NCBI GenBank assembly: GCA_903938935.1
Contig: CAJAFD010000231.1
Location: forward strand, 1 to 10,067
Direction of reading: 5' to 3'
Length of the DNA stretch: 10,067 nucleotides
Origin: an uncultured Opitutia bacterium
Lineage (GTDB): Bacteria > Verrucomicrobiota > Verrucomicrobiia > Opitutales > Opitutaceae
The position numbers were made by a program, and so were the translations under genes. Below are positions 5,902-10,067 of this stretch, piece by piece. The notes beneath the pieces are model-generated. The model did not search any database and was not told where the DNA came from. It was given only the letters and a program-made list of their open reading frames with translations. Within the stretch, counting starts at the first letter, position 1, and each line of letters opens with the position of its first letter.

Positions 5902-6954
5902 ATGCCCGCACCGCCCAGCACGATGCGCGATATCGCCCAGCGGGCGGGCGTGCACGCGTCGACCGTCTCGCGGGCGTTGCGCAACGATCCGCGCATCACC
6001 GAGACCCAACGCGCCACAATCCGACGTGCCGCCCAAGAACTCGGGTACCGTTCTAACCCTCTCATCGCCGCGCTCATGACTGCGCGCCGTTCCCGCAGTG
6101 GTCATACGTATAAAGCCACACTTGGTTTTCTCAAAAAACACCCCGCCGATCGCACTGCCTGGTTTGCTCAAAATTATGGGCAACTGCTCGCCGGCGCCCG
6201 CACCCGCGCACTCGCGCAGGGCTACCATCTCGAAGAATTTAATCTCGAAGACCCAGAACTCACGCCGCGACGCATCACGGAAATCCTCCAACACCGCGGC
6301 GTCCAAGGCCTCCTCGTCGCGCCGCTCCACTCCGTCCAGGATTCGATCGATTTGGACTGGAACCAATTTTGCACGGTCGCGGTCGGCTACTCGCTTAATC
6401 AAGTCCCGGTAAGTCGCGTGGCGCACAACCATTTCTCAGGCCTAATCCTCGCCGTTAAAGCATGCCGTAGCCGCGGCCATCGCCGACTCGGATTGGTGCT
6501 ACAAGAACGCGTCGCTGAAAAAGTCGGTAAGCGCTGGGTCGGTGCCGCGCTGCTCGATCAATCGGCTCAACCCCCGGCCGACCGCGTGCCGCCGCTGATG
6601 CTTGATCGTTGGGAGGAGGCCCTATTTGCCGCGTGGTTTCACACCCATCAACCCGAAGTGATCCTCGGCGTAAACTTGGCCGAAGTCCCGCACTGGCTCG
6701 CGCGACTGGGCAAACGCGTGCCCCAAGATGTGGGCGTCGTCAGTCTCGACCGGCGCGCCGGTGATCGTGGCATCGCCGGCATCAATCAAGATTACGCGCA
6801 CGTCGGCGGCAACGCAGTGGATCTGCTCATCGGCATGTTGCAGCGCAACGAACGCGGCCTACCCGAAAAACCTTCCGTCGTGCTTTCCGACGGCACGTGG
6901 ATCAACGGCCGCAGCCTGCGCGCCAAAGTTCAGAGTCGGCCGCGCCACCGTTAG
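5902..6954 (+). CDS. LacI-family transcriptional regulator
   Basis: A 350-residue DNA-binding regulator. The N-terminal helix-turn-helix is clear: TMRDIAQRAGVHASTVSRAL at 7-26, then LRNDPRITETQRATI and AAQELGYRSNPL up to residue 54. The following segment, IAALMTARRSRSG at 55-67, replaces the usual LacI hinge; I associate this form with verrucomicrobial regulators. Residues about 70-345 form a periplasmic-binding-protein-like ligand and dimerisation domain, with VGVVSLDR near 275 and a final GTWINGRSL segment. The ligand is probably a sugar but cannot be read from the sequence. The start is ATG 5902; a longer open frame from 5851 would overlap DUF1653 and the palindrome and adds nothing family-like. 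It is preceded by an AT-rich TTTTTTAAC stretch rather than a Shine-Dalgarno. The DUF1080/propeller operon just upstream is its most plausible target, by proximity only. Confidence 0.9.
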   Translation: MPAPPSTMRDIAQRAGVHASTVSRALRNDPRITETQRATIRRAAQELGYRSNPLIAALMTARRSRSGHTYKATLGFLKKHPADRTAWFAQNYGQLLAGARTRALAQGYHLEEFNLEDPELTPRRITEILQHRGVQGLLVAPLHSVQDSIDLDWNQFCTVAVGYSLNQVPVSRVAHNHFSGLILAVKACRSRGHRRLGLVLQERVAEKVGKRWVGAALLDQSAQPPADRVPPLMLDRWEEALFAAWFHTHQPEVILGVNLAEVPHWLARLGKRVPQDVGVVSLDRRAGDRGIAGINQDYAHVGGNAVDLLIGMLQRNERGLPEKPSVVLSDGTWINGRSLRAKVQSRPRHR

Positions 6955-7712
6955 CGCACCGCGGCTTGAGCCGCCGTTTCCGCTTCGACCTCGGTCCACA
7001 CACGCGTGAGCACTGGCTTGATGATGCGCGCAAACTCGACGTAGGCGGGCGGGTGAAAATGAAGTTTATCCGCGAGGTATAAATCGAGCCGCGGGTGACC
7101 ATTGCGATCCACGAGCGCAGGATTCAAATCCACAAAAGTGTGGTGCGGCGTCGCGGCGCAATAAGCCCGCGCGAGCGCGTTGTAGTGGTCGACCTGCTCC
7201 CAGCGCTCGACGCGATCCGGCGAACGCGTGCTGGATGCGAAAATAATCCGCGTCGTCGGCTGCGCCGCGCGCACCCGCTCGGAAAATTGGCGAAATCGAC
7301 GAAAAATCGCCGCCGGATCTTCGACCATCGCGCCGGCCTTGAGGTCGTTGCTGCCGCAGTAATACACGATGACTTTCGGCGCGTAGGGCGTGACGACTTG
7401 CGCGAAACGCGCGAGTTGATCCGCCGTGCGCGAGCCACCAAACGCGCGGTTCAACACCGGCAAGGGCGCCATCTGTTCAGCGACGTTCGTCCACCTACGA
7501 AAAATACTGCTGCCCACGAAAAGGATTTTTCCCGGCACCGGCGGGCTCGCGCGATCCGCTTCCCCGAACGCCACAAACTCCGGCTCATATTTTTTCCAAC
7601 GCGCCGCGGCATCATCTTCGGGTGATTTTTTTTCCGCCGCGATGACAACACTCGACCCCGCCCAAGTGAAGAGCGCGGTAATCACCACAAAACGAGCAAG
7701 CCAAGTTTTCAT
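6951..7712 (-). CDS. Exported SGNH/GDSL-type hydrolase
   Basis: A 253-residue protein with an N-terminal signal peptide (MKTWLARF, then a hydrophobic run to about residue 26 ending VIAA). The four SGNH blocks are present: block I as FVGSSIF with nucleophile S69, block II with G92/G93 in NRAFGGS, block III as YCGSNDL with N122, and block V as DKLHFHP with D215 and H218. The Asp of the classical GDS motif is Ser here, which is common in this subgroup. Such enzymes remove acyl groups (often acetate) from sugars, polysaccharides or lipids; the substrate is not evident. It lies 67 bases downstream of the matC-like gene on the same strand and may share its transcript. Its stop overlaps the lacI-type stop by 4 bases in convergent orientation. 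No Shine-Dalgarno precedes ATG 7712. Confidence 0.87.
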   Translation of the reverse strand: MKTWLARFVVITALFTWAGSSVVIAAEKKSPEDDAAARWKKYEPEFVAFGEADRASPPVPGKILFVGSSIFRRWTNVAEQMAPLPVLNRAFGGSRTADQLARFAQVVTPYAPKVIVYYCGSNDLKAGAMVEDPAAIFRRFRQFSERVRAAQPTTRIIFASSTRSPDRVERWEQVDHYNALARAYCAATPHHTFVDLNPALVDRNGHPRLDLYLADKLHFHPPAYVEFARIIKPVLTRVWTEVEAETAAQAAVR

Positions 7713-7779
7713 AGATAAAAAAGGGTTAAGTGAATGATGGAACCGCGCTCGAACAGGGCAGCAAATTTATTACTACCGA
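7713..7779 (-). promoter_or_regulatory. Short gap between the MatC-like and SGNH hydrolase genes
   Basis: These 67 bases are AT-richer than their surroundings. On the minus strand they end in a run of six T and then ATCT directly before the ATG at 7712. No hairpin strong enough for a terminator was found after the transporter stop, so read-through into the hydrolase gene is plausible. The word tcattcactta (minus strand, 7737-7727) also occurs upstream of guaD. Whether there is a separate promoter cannot be decided. Confidence 0.3.
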
Positions 7780-9021
7780 TCAGACAAAAAAGCGGATGAA
7801 AAACTGGCAGAAAAGGGCGCCCACCACGACCATGGCAAACCCCCAAAGCAACATCTGCCGGAAAAGTTTTTTAGCATCTCCGCCCACCGGTAATCCGGCG
7901 ACGCAGAGCGCGCCAATCGTGGAAAGTGGCGACACATCCACGATGGCCGCGCCCACATTGATACTCAACGCGACCTCCAACGGATTACCGCCAGTTTTCG
8001 CCACCAAGCCTGGCACCATCGGTAAAAACGCCGGGTACACGACACCCGAGGTCGAGCTATAGGTTGAAATCAGGCCGGTCACAAAAGCCATGGCCCCGTT
8101 GACCGTGCCCGCGGTCGCGATCCGCGCCAAGAGGGACGAAAATAAATCCATCCCGCCTGTCTTCTCTAAGACCCCGACTAACAGGCTCACTCCAGAGATC
8201 ATCAAGAGCACCGCCCATGGCACGGTGGCTAAGGCCTTTTGATCATCCGCAGCCTGCGCCATGATCAAGAAAGCCGATGCGGCAAAAGCCGAGAGCCCTG
8301 GATTCATTTTGAAAGCCACGACGGCCACGATCCAAGCCGACACAACCGCCAACGTAAACCACTGCCGCCCCGTCAACGGCGACACTGCCACCGCCGCCGT
8401 GGCGACTTTAGGCGCCCGCAGCAGTTTGATGCCGCCAAAAAGCAGATAAGCTCCCAATGCGACGACAGCATGAGCCACAAAGTTCGCCGCAAAAACACTC
8501 CCGTCACTCTGCGGCAGGCCGGCCCTCTGCATTTGCACCTGAACGATCACGCCCACCGCACTAAAAGGAGAAAGATTACCCGCGTTGGCGCCATTGGCGA
8601 CCATGAGCGCCATCAAAAACGGTGATACTCCCGCGGTAATTCCTGCCGACATCGCCAAGGGCGCCACCAACGCACTCGCCGCGATCGCCCCTGGTCCCGT
8701 CATCGAGAGCCCGCACGAAAGCACGAAAAACAACGGAGGCAACAACGCGGGCGTACCGCCACAGGCCCGCACGCCGCGCCGCGCCAACGCCTCCAACGTA
8801 CCGTTGAGCTGCGCGATCCCAAACAACAACGTCACCCCCGCCAGTGTGAGAAATAAGGCCGATGGAAAAAAGCCTAACAACACCTCCGCTTTAAAACCCG
8901 CCGCGTACACGCCGACCGGAAAAGCCAGAGCAATCGCTAAGATACCGACATTAATGCGCGAGGTCAGACTTAATAGGATGACCGCGAGCAGCGCGATGAG
9001 CGATAGGGTAGCAGGGTTCAT
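7780..9021 (-). CDS. matC: MatC-type dicarboxylate (probably malonate) transporter
   Basis: A 413-residue, very hydrophobic inner-membrane protein with roughly ten or more membrane segments and no signal peptide. The start (LSLIALLAVILLSLTSRINVGILAIALAFPVG) matches the MatC N-terminal family. The protein belongs to the ion-transporter superfamily built from two inverted halves: NLSPFSAVG at 149-157 and DVSPLSTIG at 362-370 look like the paired substrate-binding loops, with SMTGPGAIAASAL (106-118) and TYSSTSGVVYPAFLP (320-334) as companion segments. Rhizobial MatC carries malonate, and the adjoining malonyl-CoA synthetase-like gene supports that substrate, although related dicarboxylates are possible. 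The ATG at 9021 overlaps the stop of the upstream gene as ATGA, which suggests translational coupling and replaces any need for its own ribosome binding site. Confidence 0.8.
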   Translation of the reverse strand: MNPATLSLIALLAVILLSLTSRINVGILAIALAFPVGVYAAGFKAEVLLGFFPSALFLTLAGVTLLFGIAQLNGTLEALARRGVRACGGTPALLPPLFFVLSCGLSMTGPGAIAASALVAPLAMSAGITAGVSPFLMALMVANGANAGNLSPFSAVGVIVQVQMQRAGLPQSDGSVFAANFVAHAVVALGAYLLFGGIKLLRAPKVATAAVAVSPLTGRQWFTLAVVSAWIVAVVAFKMNPGLSAFAASAFLIMAQAADDQKALATVPWAVLLMISGVSLLVGVLEKTGGMDLFSSLLARIATAGTVNGAMAFVTGLISTYSSTSGVVYPAFLPMVPGLVAKTGGNPLEVALSINVGAAIVDVSPLSTIGALCVAGLPVGGDAKKLFRQMLLWGFAMVVVGALFCQFFIRFFV

Positions 9022-10067
9022 GCGGTCGGGGTAAGAGATTTTAGCAGGTGCTTTTGGACCTTGCCCAAAGCGGTGCGCGGGATCGAAGCCACCCGCACAT
9101 AAGAACGCGGTTGTTTAAACGACGCGAGTTGCGAGCGCAGGAACGCCACCGTCGCCGCTTCGTCAAATTTCGCCGCATCCACGACAAGATAGGCCACGGG
9201 CACTTCACCGCGCACGGGATCGGGCAGACCGACGACCGTCGCCTCGCGCACGCCGGGCTGCTCCAAAATCAGTTCCTCGATCTCGCGTGGATAAATATTA
9301 AAACCACCGGAAATAATCAGATCACTGCGCCGACCTTGCAGCGTGATGTAACCGTCGGCCGCGCGCACGCCGATGTCGCCGGTGCGGAACCAACCGTCGG
9401 TCCAAGCCGCCGCCGTCGCCTCAGGGCGGCGCCAATAACCGGAGCAGACATTCGGGCCTTTCACCCAAACTTCGCCCGTCGTGCCATCCGGCACGGGCGC
9501 GTGGGCTTCGTCGCAGATTTTCACCGCGACATGTGCAAGCGGCAGACCGACGGTGCCCGGGCGGCGTTCGCCGGCGTAGGGGTTGCCGACGTTCATCAAC
9601 GTCTCGGTCATACCGTAACGTTCGAGAATGACGGAGCCGTAAAGTAGGCGGAATTTTTCGTGCACCTCCGCCGGCAACGGCGCCGAACCCGAAACGGCGA
9701 GGCGCAACCGCGCGCCGATTTTGCGCGCGACGTCGGCGGGCAGTTCGAGCAAGCGGATGAACATCGCGGGCACGCCAAAGAAGAGCGTGGGTTGGTAGTC
9801 TTCAAACCACTGCGCGGCCTTGGCGTGTTCGAAGCGCTCAAGCAACCGCAGGTGGCAACCGCTGAAGAGCCAGCAATGCAGGCCGTTGGCCAAGCCGTGC
9901 ACGTGAAACAGCGGCAACGTCGCCAAATAGCGGTCGGCGCTGGTGATAGCCCAAGCGGTGACGAGCGTGAGGGCGTTGGTCGCGAAATTGCCCTGCGTGA
10001 GGACCGCGCCTTTGGAGGCGCCGGTCGTGCCCGAGGTGTAGATGAGCGACATCGGCGTGTCGGCATC
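9018..10067 (-). CDS. matB: Malonyl-CoA synthetase-like acyl-CoA ligase (5' end outside window)
   Basis: The visible 349 residues are the C-terminal two thirds of an adenylate-forming ligase of about 500 residues. The frame stays open to the right edge, so the true start lies beyond it; ATG 10052 is internal. Motifs, counted from the first visible codon: the phosphate loop YTSGTTGASKGA at 10-21, ERYGMTET at 149-156, WFRTGD at 226-231, GRRSDLIISGGFNIYPREIE at 245-264, and the C-terminal lysine K336 in PRTALGKVQK. The wording around ERYGMTET-LMN-x2-NPY and KGPNV-x2-GYWRRPE is close to MatB and mammalian ACSF3, which make malonyl-CoA from malonate, CoA and ATP. It overlaps the transporter gene by 4 bases, forming a malonate uptake/activation pair. 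A methylmalonate or other short acyl-CoA ligase is the alternative. No malonyl-CoA decarboxylase gene is visible. Confidence 0.82.
   Translation of the reverse strand, partial: DADTPMSLIYTSGTTGASKGAVLTQGNFATNALTLVTAWAITSADRYLATLPLFHVHGLANGLHCWLFSGCHLRLLERFEHAKAAQWFEDYQPTLFFGVPAMFIRLLELPADVARKIGARLRLAVSGSAPLPAEVHEKFRLLYGSVILERYGMTETLMNVGNPYAGERRPGTVGLPLAHVAVKICDEAHAPVPDGTTGEVWVKGPNVCSGYWRRPEATAAAWTDGWFRTGDIGVRAADGYITLQGRRSDLIISGGFNIYPREIEELILEQPGVREATVVGLPDPVRGEVPVAYLVVDAAKFDEAATVAFLRSQLASFKQPRSYVRVASIPRTALGKVQKHLLKSLTPTA

Noticed and set aside
5262..6432. Two open frames of more than 200 codons on the minus strand, opposite the cupredoxin domain, DUF1653 and the start of the LacI-type gene.
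   Set aside because: They oppose well-supported genes, have Arg/Gly/Val-rich translations and show no domain signature.
8239..9034. Plus-strand open frames opposite the MatC-like gene.
   Set aside because: The minus-strand reading gives a coherent membrane protein with paired transporter motifs; the plus-strand readings are low-complexity.

Overview
The window is GC-rich and densely coding and looks chromosomal. It suggests a member of the Verrucomicrobiota, most likely Opitutaceae. That is an inference from four things: a secreted DUF1080 (3-keto-disaccharide hydrolase-like) protein, a LacI regulator with an atypical hinge segment, a ClpP resembling the chlamydial ClpP1 branch, and start codons with no clear Shine-Dalgarno sequence. 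No rRNA, tRNA, CRISPR array, insertion sequence or phage gene was seen.

Left part (1-1611): the start of a malate synthase A gene (aceB, minus strand, running off the left edge) is divergent from a guanine deaminase gene (guaD), which is followed by a clpP whose product has a very acidic N-terminal tail. A GC-rich hairpin follows clpP.

Centre (1737-6954, plus strand): two exported proteins are encoded 9 bases apart. The first has a DUF1080 domain, a PA14-like domain and a further C-terminal beta domain. The second is a PQQ-sugar-dehydrogenase-like beta-propeller ending in an azurin/auracyanin-type blue-copper domain with a complete set of type 1 copper ligands. Together they look like a periplasmic module for binding or cleaving and then oxidising a carbohydrate, with electrons leaving through copper rather than a cytochrome. 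A small DUF1653 gene and a LacI-family regulator follow, separated by a perfect 18-bp palindrome that contains the DUF1653 stop codon. The regulator may control the upstream sugar genes, but nothing in the sequence proves this.

Right part (6951-10067, minus strand): a malonyl-CoA synthetase-like gene (matB, truncated by the right edge) overlaps a MatC-type dicarboxylate transporter gene by 4 bases, which suggests malonate uptake and activation. An exported SGNH hydrolase lies 67 bases downstream, and its end overlaps the end of the lacI-type gene by 4 bases in convergent orientation.

All predicted genes in the window are explained by recognisable families. The least ordinary items are the propeller-cupredoxin fusion with its partner, the acidic tail on ClpP, and the palindrome in front of the regulator gene.
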